Assembly (NCBI RefSeq): GCF_028610625.1
Contig: NZ_JAQQWU010000003.1
Span: 375,380 to 439,379 of the forward strand
DNA length: 64,000 nt
Source of the DNA: Guptibacillus spartinae
GTDB lineage: Bacteria; Bacillota; Bacilli; Bacillales; Guptibacillaceae
Direction: 5' to 3'
The notes beneath the pieces are model-generated. The model did not search any database, was not told the origin of the DNA, and was given only the letters and a program-made list of their open reading frames with translations. This document shows, piece by piece, positions 42,042 through 50,804 of this stretch (position 1 is the stretch's first letter; the number at the start of each line of letters is the position of its first letter). The translations under genes were made by a program, and so were the position numbers.

Positions 42042-42065
42042 ATGTTATCGGTGATTCTTAACTAA
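42042..42065 (+). CDS. Leader peptide 1 of the MutS2-like gene, MLSVILN
   Basis: AAAAAGGGGAAAAGTTT precedes ATG; the ORF is MLSVILN then TAA. Its 3' half (codons I-L-N-stop, about 42055-42065) is complementary over 11 nt to TTAGTTAAGAA at 42138-42148. A ribosome paused on this ORF would therefore free the downstream strand. Same design as the leaders of erm and ABC-F resistance genes. Confidence 0.65.
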   Translation: MLSVILN

Positions 42066-42149
42066 CGTAATTTTATAGACAGTATGGTTTTTAAAGACGC
42101 ATAAATACGATGCTTATTTAACTATGCCTTCTGTCAATTTAGTTAAGAA
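42053..42149 (+). promoter_or_regulatory. Leader-spanning attenuator stem
   Basis: 42055-42081 can pair with 42131-42149: TTCTTAACTAA with TTAGTTAAGAA, then GACAG with CTGTC. An inner stem-loop (roughly 42082-42130) is enclosed. The outer stem uses leader-ORF codons, so ribosome position should decide folding. Confidence 0.55.
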
Positions 42150-42184
42150 CACAGATTAAGCTCATGAATGATGACGACCATTCC

Positions 42185-42211
42185 AGCTGCGCACCTGTGC
42201 GCGGCTTTTTA
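42185..42211 (+). terminator. Attenuator terminator 1
   Basis: 10-bp stem AGCTGCGCAC / GTGCGCGGCT (one G-U pair), 2-nt loop, then TTTTTA. A weaker hairpin ATGCTT-tttt-AAGCAT follows at 42213-42228. Both lie inside the leader, upstream of the gene. Confidence 0.85.
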
Positions 42212-42255
42212 TATGCTTTTTTAAGCATGGGATTGGGGAAGTCTACCCTTTTATG

Positions 42256-42299
42256 AAAGAGCTACGAATGAACCTGTGTTCATTTGTAGCTCTTTTTTT
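42256..42299 (+). terminator. Attenuator terminator 2
   Basis: 18-nt arms 42256-42273 and 42278-42295 with one internal mismatch, 4-nt loop, then a long T run. It is the strongest terminator in this area and stands 84 bp before the MutS2-like start. Confidence 0.9.
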
Positions 42300-42323
42300 C
42301 GTTGGAAGAAAGGGTGTGTATGT

Positions 42324-42386
42324 ATGTTAATTGAACGAATGCCTCATCTCAGAAACAAAAAACAATTTAGGAGGAAGAAAAATTGA
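42324..42386 (+). CDS. Leader ORF 2, 20 aa, overlapping the MutS2-like start
   Basis: AAAGGG at 42309-42314 then ATG; it encodes MLIERMPHLRNKKQFRRKKN, strongly basic. Its TGA stop (42384-42386) overlaps the TTG start of the next gene (TTGA), and its 3' part contains that gene's AGGAGG. Translation of this ORF would control re-initiation at the MutS2-like gene. Confidence 0.5.
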   Translation: MLIERMPHLRNKKQFRRKKN

Positions 42387-44302
42387 ACGAACAAACGATG
42401 AAAACACTTGAATTTGATAAAATTCGGAGCGAGATCGCCCACTATGCGCTTTCCGAAGAAGCGAAAGAGGAGATTCAGAAAATGAAACCCTCACATGATA
42501 GGCAGGTGGTGCAAAACAGATTAAATGAAATAACTGAGGCAAAAGCCATTATCCAAAAGAGTTCAAGCGTTCCTCTCCATGGTCTTCATGGCATTATTCA
42601 AGTAATGAAGCAACTAAACAAGGGAGTTGCATTACGACCTGATCAGCTCACAACCGTACTTGATTTGATTGAAAGCGGACGAAAAATGAAGCAGTTTATG
42701 GTAGGGAAAGAGTGGTTAGCTCCTACGATTTCAAGTTATGTGCATTCTCTTTATGAACTAACGGATCTTAAAGAAGAATTGAAACGAGCGATACGAAATG
42801 GCGAGATTGACGATGTAGCGAGTAAAGAGTTAGGGAGAATTCGGAAGAAAATGACTGTATATGAAGAAAGGGTGAAGGAGAAACTCAACCAGCTTCTGCG
42901 CTCATCATCGAAACGAAAAGCTCTCCAGGATACGATTATTAGTGATCGTAACGGACATTATGTTGTCGCGGTGAAAAAGGAATATCGTAAACAAATTAAA
43001 GGAACGGTACATGATCAATCGTCAAGTGGATCGACCGTATATATTGAACCTGAGGAAGTTCGAAAAGTTCAAATGGAGTTAAACGAGTTAAAAGCTGACG
43101 AATACTTGGAGGAACAAAAAATCTTAAGTAGACTAACAGGGCAAGTGGAGCAATTTGTTCAGGAAATCTCCATTAATATTGAGACGATGACGCATTATGA
43201 TACTATCTTTGCTAAAGCAAAATATAGTGTAGCGATTGATGGCAGTCACGTTCAGCTCTCAACTGAGCCAATGATCGAACTACGCTACGGTCGTCATCCT
43301 TTGTTAGCAAAAGAAGCCGTTCCGCTAACTCTTGAACTTGGAAAAGGATATAAAGGTTTAGTCATTACAGGCCCGAATACTGGCGGGAAAACGGTCGCCA
43401 TTAAAACAGTAGGTCTTCTTGCGATGATGGTGCAATGTGGCTTACACATTCCTGCTGAAGAATCTTCTGTGTTTGGAATGTTTGGTGCTATTCTCGTGGA
43501 TATTGGTGATGGACAGAGTATAGAACAATCGTTAAGTACCTTCTCTTCACGAATTTCGAATATAATTACCATTTTACAAGATGCAGGCCCTAATGCTCTT
43601 GTGATTTTAGATGAGCTTGGTTCAGGCACTGACCCTGGTGAAGGGATGGGAATTGCCGTATCGATTTTAGAACAATTAAATCGCCTCGGCGCAACCATTC
43701 TTTCTACGACGCACTATAGCGAGATGAAGAATTTTGCATCGGCTCATCCGGATTTTGAAAATGGATCGATGGAGTTTGATCCAGAATCCTTAAGGCCAAC
43801 GTTTAAGTTGCGCATGGGGATACCAGGTGAAAGTCAGGCATTTGCGATTGCACTTCGGCTCGGCATGCACCCTGCCATCATTGAACGGGCACATGAAATA
43901 ACGTATCAGGAGAAGCAAACTTACGCTAGGGGAGATCAGCGCGAATGGCACTATGAACAACAGTTGAGTAGTAAAAAAGTCGATCAACCGCGACGGCAAA
44001 AAGTACAAATTGAAAAGCACTTTGAACCGTATGCCGTTGGAGACAGCGTAGCGATACCTTCTATAGAGGAAAAAGGAATCGTTTATAAACCGATCGATGA
44101 GTTTGGGAACGTGATTGTCATGATTAATGGCAAAAATGAGACGATTCACGCGAAGCGCTTACAGCTCCTTCTTCCTGCAAGTGAACTGTATCCGGAGAAT
44201 TATGATTTTGATATTCTTTTTGAATCGGTTGAGAACAGAAAGAAAAAGAAATTAATGAATCGAAAGCATGTGGAAGGGTTGAAAATTGATTATGAAGAGT
44301 AA
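42383..44302 (+). CDS. MutS2-type ATPase lacking the Smr domain
   Basis: 639 aa against about 785 for B. subtilis MutS2. Core/clamp helices (about 1-290, with IISDRNGHYVVAVKKEYRKQIKGTVHDQSSSGSTVYIEPEEV), ATPase with Walker A GPNTGGKTV (Lys336), Walker B LVILDELGSGTD (Asp410, Glu411) and the STTHYSE switch. A KOW-like module follows (about 552-600, YAVGDSVAIPSIEEKGIVYK). The C-terminal Smr endonuclease domain is absent. In B. subtilis MutS2 senses collided ribosomes and splits them. TTG at 42383 follows AGGAGGAA. Regulation by a leader-peptide attenuator suggests an inducible ribosome-rescue or antibiotic-tolerance role, not housekeeping repair. Confidence 0.88.
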   Translation: MNEQTMKTLEFDKIRSEIAHYALSEEAKEEIQKMKPSHDRQVVQNRLNEITEAKAIIQKSSSVPLHGLHGIIQVMKQLNKGVALRPDQLTTVLDLIESGRKMKQFMVGKEWLAPTISSYVHSLYELTDLKEELKRAIRNGEIDDVASKELGRIRKKMTVYEERVKEKLNQLLRSSSKRKALQDTIISDRNGHYVVAVKKEYRKQIKGTVHDQSSSGSTVYIEPEEVRKVQMELNELKADEYLEEQKILSRLTGQVEQFVQEISINIETMTHYDTIFAKAKYSVAIDGSHVQLSTEPMIELRYGRHPLLAKEAVPLTLELGKGYKGLVITGPNTGGKTVAIKTVGLLAMMVQCGLHIPAEESSVFGMFGAILVDIGDGQSIEQSLSTFSSRISNIITILQDAGPNALVILDELGSGTDPGEGMGIAVSILEQLNRLGATILSTTHYSEMKNFASAHPDFENGSMEFDPESLRPTFKLRMGIPGESQAFAIALRLGMHPAIIERAHEITYQEKQTYARGDQREWHYEQQLSSKKVDQPRRQKVQIEKHFEPYAVGDSVAIPSIEEKGIVYKPIDEFGNVIVMINGKNETIHAKRLQLLLPASELYPENYDFDILFESVENRKKKKLMNRKHVEGLKIDYEE

Positions 44303-44445
44303 CGAAAAGTAGATATAAGCCGCAATGAAAGGGGTTCTCTCCTAAAGTATTAATCTCTCTGCGTAAAATATCGGTAAAAAGGGTAATGCATCTACTAGAA
44401 CATTCTGCTCGGGCAGAAAAGATCGTAAAGTGGAGGATGAGAGAG

Positions 44446-44913
44446 ATGCAAAAAATGAACAGAGGAATTTTAACAGCCGTATCGTCAATCGCAATTGCTC
44501 AAGGATTGAAGATTTTAACGCATAAGAAATTGACAGGAGAGTGGGATTTGAAGCAAGTCGCGACAACCGGTGGCATGCCTAGTTCACATTCCGCTGGTGT
44601 GGCGGCCCTTACTTCTTACATTGCTTCAAACAAAGGGTCTCGTCATACGGAAACAGCCCTAGCGACAATTTTTGGAGTGATCGTGATGTATGATGCCCAG
44701 GGAGTACGGCGTCATACTGGAGAAATTGCTGCACTCGTAAACGATTTAGAAGATAATCTGGCGACGATCTCAGGCGATTACCCAAGCATGCAGTTTGTAG
44801 AAAGAGATAAAGAGTTGAAAGAGCTCCTTGGACATCAGCCTGTTGAAGTTCTAGGTGGCGCAATATTAGGAGCAACTTTAGGCTTCATTTCGGCTAAAGT
44901 TGAGAATAAATAG
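44446..44913 (+). CDS. Divergent PAP2 family protein (YuiD-like, DUF212)
   Basis: 155 aa. TGGMPSSHSAGVAALTSYIA holds the PAP2-like SSH motif and DAQGVRRHTGEIAALVNDL the following His; N-terminal ILTAVSSIAIAQGLKIL and C-terminal GGAILGATLGFISA are membrane helices. YuiD-type proteins are annotated as divergent phosphatidic acid phosphatases, function untested. ATG at 44446 has GGAGG upstream. It is 143 bp after the MutS2-like gene and could share its transcript. Confidence 0.88.
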   Translation: MQKMNRGILTAVSSIAIAQGLKILTHKKLTGEWDLKQVATTGGMPSSHSAGVAALTSYIASNKGSRHTETALATIFGVIVMYDAQGVRRHTGEIAALVNDLEDNLATISGDYPSMQFVERDKELKELLGHQPVEVLGGAILGATLGFISAKVENK

Positions 44914-44923
44914 TAGAAAAATG

Positions 44924-44954
44924 AAACCATAGGCGCTTCGCCTATGGTTTTTTT
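44924..44954 (+). terminator. Intrinsic terminator
   Basis: 12-bp stem AAACCATAGGCG / CGCCTATGGTTT, 3-nt loop, T run. Confidence 0.9.
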
Positions 44955-45094
44955 CGTTATGACGAGATCCCCGAATTAATAGTATTTTTCATGACTAATC
45001 ATACTACCAGCACATCACTCAAACAGATTGCTTTCATTTAAAAAGCGATTTTGAAATAATATGAAGGGCACGAAGGATAGAGGAGGAAATTAAA

Positions 45095-46198
45095 TTGACC
45101 CATACAGAAAAATCGACTGAAGCGTTATTTAAAACGTTCAATAGCGAAAAATTATCTTTAGAAAATCGTACGGTTATGGCACCGATGACGAGAGGCTTTT
45201 CACCAGGAAATGTACCTGGAGAAGATGTAGCCGCATACTATCGTCGTCGAGCTGAGAATGGTGTTGGATTAATCGTTACAGAAGGAACTGGCATTAACCA
45301 TCCTTCATCCGTTTCCGGTGCGAGTATTCCGGTCTTCCATGGTGAAAAAGCACTTAAAGGTTGGGAAAATGTTGTGAAAGAAGTACATGAAGCAGGTGGT
45401 AAGATTGCACCTCAGCTTTGGCACGTTGGAATGACTCGGAAATTGGGTGAACTCCCTAATGAAGAAGCACAGCCGGTTGGCCCTTCTGGTCTAGCCCTAT
45501 CCGGTGAGAAAGTAAATGAGCCTTTAACAACAGAAGAGGTTGAACAGCTTGTTGAAGCATATGCTCAGGCAGCCGCAGACGCGAAACAACTTGGCTTTGA
45601 TGCAATTGAACTCCATGGGGCTCACGGCTATTTAATTGACCAATTCTTTTATGAACAGACAAATCAACGCACGGACCGCTATGGTGGTGACCTTGTAGGC
45701 AGAACGCAATTCGCAGTTGAAATTATTGAAGCATGCCGTCGTGAAGTTGGGCCGGATTTCCCAATTATTTTTCGTTTTTCTCAATGGAAAATGCACGACT
45801 ATAAAGCGAAACTCGCGACGACACCTGAAGAGTTAGATCAGTTTCTAACGCCGCTCGTTGAAGCTGGAGTTGATATTTTCCATTGCTCAACACGTCGTTT
45901 CTGGGAGCCAGAATTTGAAGGTTCTGAATTAAATCTAGCTGGTTGGACTAAGAAACTAACTGGTAAGCCAGTTATTTCTGTAGGTTCAGTTGGACTTGAT
46001 GGCGAATTCACAAGTTTTGCTGGAGCTAATACCACTAGTCTTGATGGTTTGATTGAAAAACTAGAGAATGAAGAATTTGATCTTGTAGCAATTGGTCGCT
46101 CGCTATTAATGGATCCTGAGTGGGTAACTAAAGTACGTGATGGCCGCGCGGATGATCTTCTTCCATTTAATAAAGAAGCTTTGCAAAAGTTATACTAA
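45095..46198 (+). CDS. Old yellow enzyme family NADH:flavin oxidoreductase
   Basis: 367 aa FMN-binding TIM barrel. RTVMAPMTRGFS, PQLWHVGMTRK, and GFDAIELHGAHGYLIDQFFYEQTNQRTDRYGGD are OYE signatures, the last with the His-x-x-His pair that binds substrate. It reduces activated alkenes, enals or nitro compounds with NAD(P)H. It is larger and more proteobacterial in style than YqjM-type thermophilic-like OYEs (no CTMCP motif). TTG at 45095 follows GAGGAGG. Confidence 0.9.
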   Translation: MTHTEKSTEALFKTFNSEKLSLENRTVMAPMTRGFSPGNVPGEDVAAYYRRRAENGVGLIVTEGTGINHPSSVSGASIPVFHGEKALKGWENVVKEVHEAGGKIAPQLWHVGMTRKLGELPNEEAQPVGPSGLALSGEKVNEPLTTEEVEQLVEAYAQAAADAKQLGFDAIELHGAHGYLIDQFFYEQTNQRTDRYGGDLVGRTQFAVEIIEACRREVGPDFPIIFRFSQWKMHDYKAKLATTPEELDQFLTPLVEAGVDIFHCSTRRFWEPEFEGSELNLAGWTKKLTGKPVISVGSVGLDGEFTSFAGANTTSLDGLIEKLENEEFDLVAIGRSLLMDPEWVTKVRDGRADDLLPFNKEALQKLY

Positions 46199-46230
46199 GC
46201 GAAACGGTTCTAGGTATGAACAGCTTTTAC

Positions 46231-46277
46231 ATCAAGTATCCCTCTACATTATGTAGAGGGATACTTGATTTTTTATG
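46231..46277 (+). terminator. Strong intrinsic terminator
   Basis: 18-bp-class perfect stem ATCAAGTATCCCTCTACA with its complement, short TTAT loop, then TTTTTT. Confidence 0.92.
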
Positions 46278-46367
46278 ACTTATCTAAAATAGTTACATAC
46301 TATTATTTACCAAAATACTAAGATAGGTGTAGAATCGATTAAGAACAGTCATGGAAAAATAACTTTT

Positions 46368-47432
46368 ATGGAAGTGACACGGTCGATGGAATCATTATTA
46401 GCTAACTTCTCAATCTTATTATTTATGCACCTTTGCATCCAAAGCGTATACTACCTCGCTTTTCAAAAGCGCTGGTCTAATCAAGTAGTGGCAATCGCTC
46501 ATGTGCTCATTGTCGTCATTGGTGTTATTTGCCTCTATCAACTTCCCGTCATTCTTAATGACTATTGGTTTGATTTGCGTACGATTCCAATGGTTATTCT
46601 TGTTCTTTACCACGGATATAAACTTGGTGTGCCGGTACTCATTATTGCATCACTGGCTCGCTTTGCTTTTCCAGGGGAGTTTGTTATGTTGGAGCTTCTT
46701 TTTACTTTGTTGATTCCGACAATTGTGACGCTCCTGATTCGAGAGCGGCTGTTTCGAAATCTGAGTTATTTAAATCTTTTCCTCTATTTTGTTGGGATAT
46801 GGTTGATATCTGATGCAATTTTAGGTTATATCATCTCAGATGGCGTTACGATCTATTCCTATTTTATTCGTTTTCTTTCTTTTCAACTGTCTGCTTTGAT
46901 TATGTATTTCTTTATTCAAACGAGTACAAAAAACCTTGAGATGAGCGAGCAACTTCGTTTTTATGCTGAACACGACTCGCTAACCGGGCTTCTAAACTTA
47001 AAAAGTTTTCTTCGAAAAGCGAGAGAACATGATAGTCATCTAAAGAAAATGGTAGCAATGCTTGATCTTGATTTTTTTAAACAAATTAATGATACGTACG
47101 GTCATTTGAATGGTGATCGTGTTCTTGCTGACTTTGCTGCATTTCTTTCAGAACAGGAAGATTGGCTCGTTGGACGGTACGGAGGAGAAGAATTCATTGT
47201 TATGCTTGAAGCTTCAACGAAGGAAGAGGCATACTATCGCATGAAAACATTGCAAGAAAGTTTAAGTGAGCGAAAATTCATTACCGAAATGGGCGAAGAA
47301 ATAAAAAATGTTTCTGTATCAATTGGACTAGCTGAAATTGACCAACAAATGCCGTTAATGGCATCGGTTGAACGAGCAGACAAATCTCTATATCAAGCTA
47401 AGAAAAATGGTCGAAACCAGGTTTGTTTTTAA
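46368..47432 (+). CDS. Diguanylate cyclase with 5TM sensor domain
   Basis: 354 aa. Five to six membrane helices (about 10-185) of the 5TMR-LYT type with HGYKLGVPVLIIASLARFAF, then GGDEF domain. The active-site motif is GGEEF at residues 272-276; DLDFFKQINDTYGHLNGDRVL is intact, so synthesis of c-di-GMP is expected. No RxxD inhibitory site is seen five residues before. Architecture as in B. subtilis DgcK (YhcK). Start is uncertain: ATG at 46368 or 46386. Confidence 0.88.
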   Translation: MEVTRSMESLLANFSILLFMHLCIQSVYYLAFQKRWSNQVVAIAHVLIVVIGVICLYQLPVILNDYWFDLRTIPMVILVLYHGYKLGVPVLIIASLARFAFPGEFVMLELLFTLLIPTIVTLLIRERLFRNLSYLNLFLYFVGIWLISDAILGYIISDGVTIYSYFIRFLSFQLSALIMYFFIQTSTKNLEMSEQLRFYAEHDSLTGLLNLKSFLRKAREHDSHLKKMVAMLDLDFFKQINDTYGHLNGDRVLADFAAFLSEQEDWLVGRYGGEEFIVMLEASTKEEAYYRMKTLQESLSERKFITEMGEEIKNVSVSIGLAEIDQQMPLMASVERADKSLYQAKKNGRNQVCF

Positions 47433-47514
47433 CGCTCTGCACATTCGTTGGTTTAAAAAGTTAGATTTGCGGAATATAACAAGTGTTAAGGTTTTTAAAG
47501 GAGGAAAAATTGTC

Positions 47515-48153
47515 ATGAAAGTACTTGTTATTGGAGCAAACGGACAAGTTGGTACACATTTAATTACGAAATTGGCAGAGCGCGGTCACGAACCAGTCGG
47601 GATGATTCGCGATACAGATCAAGTAAAAGCCATTGAAGATGCTGGAGGCAAAACTGTGCTCGGTGATCTTGAGAAAGATTTCTCTCAAGCGCTGTACGGT
47701 TGTGAAGCGGTCATTTTTGCTGCAGGTTCTGGCCCACATACTGGTGCCGATAAAACGATTATGATTGACCAGGAAGGTGCGATTAAAGCTGTTGATGAAG
47801 CAAAACAACAGGGCATTAAGCGCTTCGTGATGCTAAGTACAGTTGGGTCCGATTACCCAGAAAAAGGACCAGATGAAATGAAGCCTTACTTATACGCCAA
47901 AAAACGTGCCGATGAGCACTTAAAAGCAACGAACTTAACGTACACCATTCTTCGTCCAGGTCGCCTTTCTAATGACCCTGGTACAGGAAAGATTCGCGCT
48001 TCTGAAACATTAGAAGACAAATCCGGTCAAATTCCACGCGAAGATGTAGCTGCTGTTCTCGCTGAAGTGCTAGAGAATGAGCATACGTTTAATCGTTCAT
48101 TTGAGGTTCTAGACGGTGATCTGAACATAAGTGATGCAATTGGTCAGCTATAG
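47515..48153 (+). CDS. NAD(P)-binding SDR-type protein (YhfK-like)
   Basis: 212 aa atypical SDR. VLVIGANGQVGTHLITKLAERGHEPVGMIRD is the NmrA/YhfK-like Rossmann motif (GxxGxxG); YLYAKKRADEHLKATNLTYTILRPG contains the Tyr-x-x-x-Lys-like pair. Ligand-binding or redox-sensing epimerase-like family. AAAGGAGGAAAAATTGTC precedes the ATG. Terminator follows. Confidence 0.88.
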   Translation: MKVLVIGANGQVGTHLITKLAERGHEPVGMIRDTDQVKAIEDAGGKTVLGDLEKDFSQALYGCEAVIFAAGSGPHTGADKTIMIDQEGAIKAVDEAKQQGIKRFVMLSTVGSDYPEKGPDEMKPYLYAKKRADEHLKATNLTYTILRPGRLSNDPGTGKIRASETLEDKSGQIPREDVAAVLAEVLENEHTFNRSFEVLDGDLNISDAIGQL

Positions 48154-48167
48154 AGTTGATTTTTGTG

Positions 48168-48199
48168 AGAGACTTAACTTCCGTTAAGTCTCTTTTTTC
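48168..48199 (+). terminator. Intrinsic terminator
   Basis: 11-bp stem AGAGACTTAAC / GTTAAGTCTCT, 4-nt loop, T run. Confidence 0.85.
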
Positions 48200-48358
48200 T
48201 GTTGGATAATGTTACTCCTTGTATTTCTGACGTCGTTATAGAAAAATAATCAGTGACTTTTTCATCATTTTTCGACGGAAAAATTGCGGTGAAAGCGAAC
48301 TAATGATAATGTGGTATAGGTCAGTGCATGAAAGCGTTAACATAAAGGAGTAGAGAGA

Positions 48359-49768
48359 ATGAACATCTTAGAATGGCTAGAGAAAATTAACGGCGTTCTG
48401 TGGGGAGCACCAAGTCTAATTTTGTTATTTGGAACAGGTGTTTTTCTCACATTGGTTTTAAAAGGACTGCAGTTTCGAAAACTTGGGTATGCCTTTAAAT
48501 TAGCATTTTCAAAAGAAAAAGAAGAGGATAGCAGTGCTGAAGGTGATGTTAGTAACTATAAAGCGTTAATGACAGCTCTTGCAGCAACGATTGGAAATGG
48601 GAATATTGCAGGGGTTGCAACGGCTATTACGATCGGTGGACCAGGTGCTATCTTCTGGATGTGGGTAGTCGGCCTTGTCGGGATGGCAACCAAATATGGT
48701 GAAGCCCTGCTTGCCATGAAATTCCGTGTGAAAAATGATAACGGTGAATATGCTGGTGGGCCAATGTATTATGTTGAAAAAGGGCTCGGTCCAAAATGGA
48801 AGTGGCTTGCGATCTCGTTCGCGTTATTTGGTGCCATTGCTTCACTTGGTATCGGGAATAGTGTTCAATCGAATACAATTGCAAGTGTGGTTGATGAAAG
48901 TTTTCACATTGATGGATGGGTGACAGGGGTTATTCTTGCCGCACTTACGGCTCTTATTATTTTCGGTGGTGTGAAACGGATTAGTTCTGTAGCTGGATTT
49001 TTTGTTCCGATTATGGCAGTACTCTACATAGTAGGAGCGGTCATCATCATCATTCTAAACTTTGATGCAGTGATTCCTGCAATGAAATTAATCTTCACGT
49101 ATGCTTTCTCTCCTCTATCGGCTGTAGGAGGATTTTCTGGTGTAATCGTAATGGAAGCCGTGAAGTCGGGCGTTTCCAAAGGGATTTTCTCTAATGAAGC
49201 AGGACTTGGTACAGCAGCGCTGATTGCAGGAAATGCGAAAGCGGACCACCCTGTTAAGCAAGCGCTCGTTGCCATGACTGGTACGTTCATCGTGACGATT
49301 ATTGTTTGTACGATGACGGCACTCGTACTCCTCATCACAGGATTTTGGGATCCAACCGGGGGAGACCTCTCAGGAGTAATGCATGATCCAAACCTTGAGG
49401 CTGGTGCGTTAACGACCGCAGCATTTGGATCAAGTCTCGGCATAATAGGCGAGTATATCGTCACGTTTTCGGTTATATTCTTTGGTTTCTCAACCATTAT
49501 TGGTTGGTATGTGTACGGTTATAAATGCTTTGAATATCTTGTTGGTACAAAAGTAACGATATATTATGGTGCTGTTTATATATTCGCGTGTTTTATTGGA
49601 ACGGTTGCGAATTTAACAACAGTTTGGGCTTTTGCAGACATGGCCAATGCCCTGATGATGATTCCAAACTTAATTGCGCTATTATTGCTTTATAAAGTGA
49701 TTAAAAGTGAAACCGACGACTACTTTAATCGTTATCTTGTTGAATACGAAATGAAGAAAGCGAGTTAG
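48359..49768 (+). CDS. Alanine/glycine:cation symporter, AgcS family (second copy)
   Basis: 469 aa, about 11 membrane helices. Same blocks as the 39.7-kb paralogue (ALMTALAATIGNGNIAGVATAITIGGPGAIFWMW, GGPMYYVEKGLG, GIFSNEAGLGTAALIAGNAK) but clearly divergent, so not a recent duplication. AAAGGAGTAGAGAG precedes the ATG. Na+- or H+-coupled amino acid uptake is expected. It ends at a bidirectional terminator. Confidence 0.92.
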   Translation: MNILEWLEKINGVLWGAPSLILLFGTGVFLTLVLKGLQFRKLGYAFKLAFSKEKEEDSSAEGDVSNYKALMTALAATIGNGNIAGVATAITIGGPGAIFWMWVVGLVGMATKYGEALLAMKFRVKNDNGEYAGGPMYYVEKGLGPKWKWLAISFALFGAIASLGIGNSVQSNTIASVVDESFHIDGWVTGVILAALTALIIFGGVKRISSVAGFFVPIMAVLYIVGAVIIIILNFDAVIPAMKLIFTYAFSPLSAVGGFSGVIVMEAVKSGVSKGIFSNEAGLGTAALIAGNAKADHPVKQALVAMTGTFIVTIIVCTMTALVLLITGFWDPTGGDLSGVMHDPNLEAGALTTAAFGSSLGIIGEYIVTFSVIFFGFSTIIGWYVYGYKCFEYLVGTKVTIYYGAVYIFACFIGTVANLTTVWAFADMANALMMIPNLIALLLLYKVIKSETDDYFNRYLVEYEMKKAS

Positions 49769-49793
49769 TGAGCTCGTTCTAGATCATCATGAA

Positions 49794-49825
49794 AAAAGCC
49801 CTGCTGAAATTCAGCTGGGCTTTTG
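49794..49825. terminator. Bidirectional terminator
   Basis: 15-bp stem with one mismatch, AAAAGCCCTGCTGAA / TTCAGCTGGGCTTTT. Confidence 0.85.
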
Positions 49826-49826
49826 C

Positions 49827-50804
49827 TTATTCTTCTGGCGTTATTTTCTTGGATGGTGCAGATTCATTTCCAAAGATATTAACCGTTGTCACATAGTAGG
49901 AAGAGCTCGAAGCATCTGGATCGGCAAAGCTCTTACGTTCAAGGTTTGATACACTCTCTATTTGCTTGTACACACCGTACGCATCCGCTTTGTAAATTCG
50001 ATAACCGACGACATTTTCATCACGAACGGCATGCCATGATAAAAAGTTTCCGCTCACACTGAGGTTAGTCGGAGCATCTGGAACTTCATCAGGGTTTACT
50101 TCTTCCTTTTTATCAAGGTTTTCTTCTTTTAACTCAGTAGAGACAACAAGCCTTTCTTCATGTGTTCCTTTCGAACGATTAAAAGTTCCGACACACGTAA
50201 TGAGATTCAATGTGCGTGAATCTGTTGGTCCAAAAATTTTCTCGATTGGGGAATCATTGTATGGGTATCTTTCTTTCCCTGTCACAACGAAGGTCATTGT
50301 TTCACCATCTTGACCAGTTAAAATAATTTCATCCCCTTTGGAAAGTTTTTCGAGATAAAAGAAGATTGCGGGCCCAGTTTTACTATCTACGTGTCCGGCA
50401 AGAACCGCATTTCCTTTTGTACCTGGTTTAAAGCCAGGCTCAAACCAGCCCACTTTATTGATGTCCTCTGGTACACCCATTTGTCCATTATCTAGAACGC
50501 CTACATTCTCTATCTCAGCTGTTACATCAATGGCCGGAATTTCTAATTGAACCGGTTCAATCCCTTCTTGAACGTCCTGAGAGGCTTTTGCTTTTTCGAT
50601 TTTTTCCTTTTGATCATCTAGGAGTAAGAATTCATCAGATAAAACATCCGGCTTCTCCATTTCTTCTACATCGATATTCGACTGTGTTTCTTCTGAGGAA
50701 TTTGTTTCCAATTCCTGAACCGTTTCAGGCTCAACATAATTATTATATCCAGCAAGGACAAGCCAGATAATCGCACCAACGACCAGCAACAAAATCTTCC
50801 TCAT
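49827..50804 (-). CDS. Class F sortase with C-terminal FN3-like domain
   Basis: 325 aa. One N-terminal membrane anchor, an acidic linker (about 25-80), then a sortase domain (about 85-225) with catalytic His138 (LAGHVDS), Cys204 (LITCVGT) and Arg218 (ERLVVST). The last ~80 residues (VPDAPTNLSVSGNFLSWHAV...VVGYRIYK...YYVTTVNIFGNES) form a fibronectin type III-like domain, unusual for a sortase. It is an extracellular transpeptidase that would join LPxTG-like proteins to the envelope. ATG at 50804 behind AGAGGTGA. No substrate gene is adjacent. Confidence 0.88.
   Translation of the reverse strand: MRKILLLVVGAIIWLVLAGYNNYVEPETVQELETNSSEETQSNIDVEEMEKPDVLSDEFLLLDDQKEKIEKAKASQDVQEGIEPVQLEIPAIDVTAEIENVGVLDNGQMGVPEDINKVGWFEPGFKPGTKGNAVLAGHVDSKTGPAIFFYLEKLSKGDEIILTGQDGETMTFVVTGKERYPYNDSPIEKIFGPTDSRTLNLITCVGTFNRSKGTHEERLVVSTELKEENLDKKEEVNPDEVPDAPTNLSVSGNFLSWHAVRDENVVGYRIYKADAYGVYKQIESVSNLERKSFADPDASSSSYYVTTVNIFGNESAPSKKITPEE

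Noticed and set aside
48200-48358. Glycine riboswitch before the second AgcS symporter
   Set aside because: No tandem aptamer core or terminator could be recognised.
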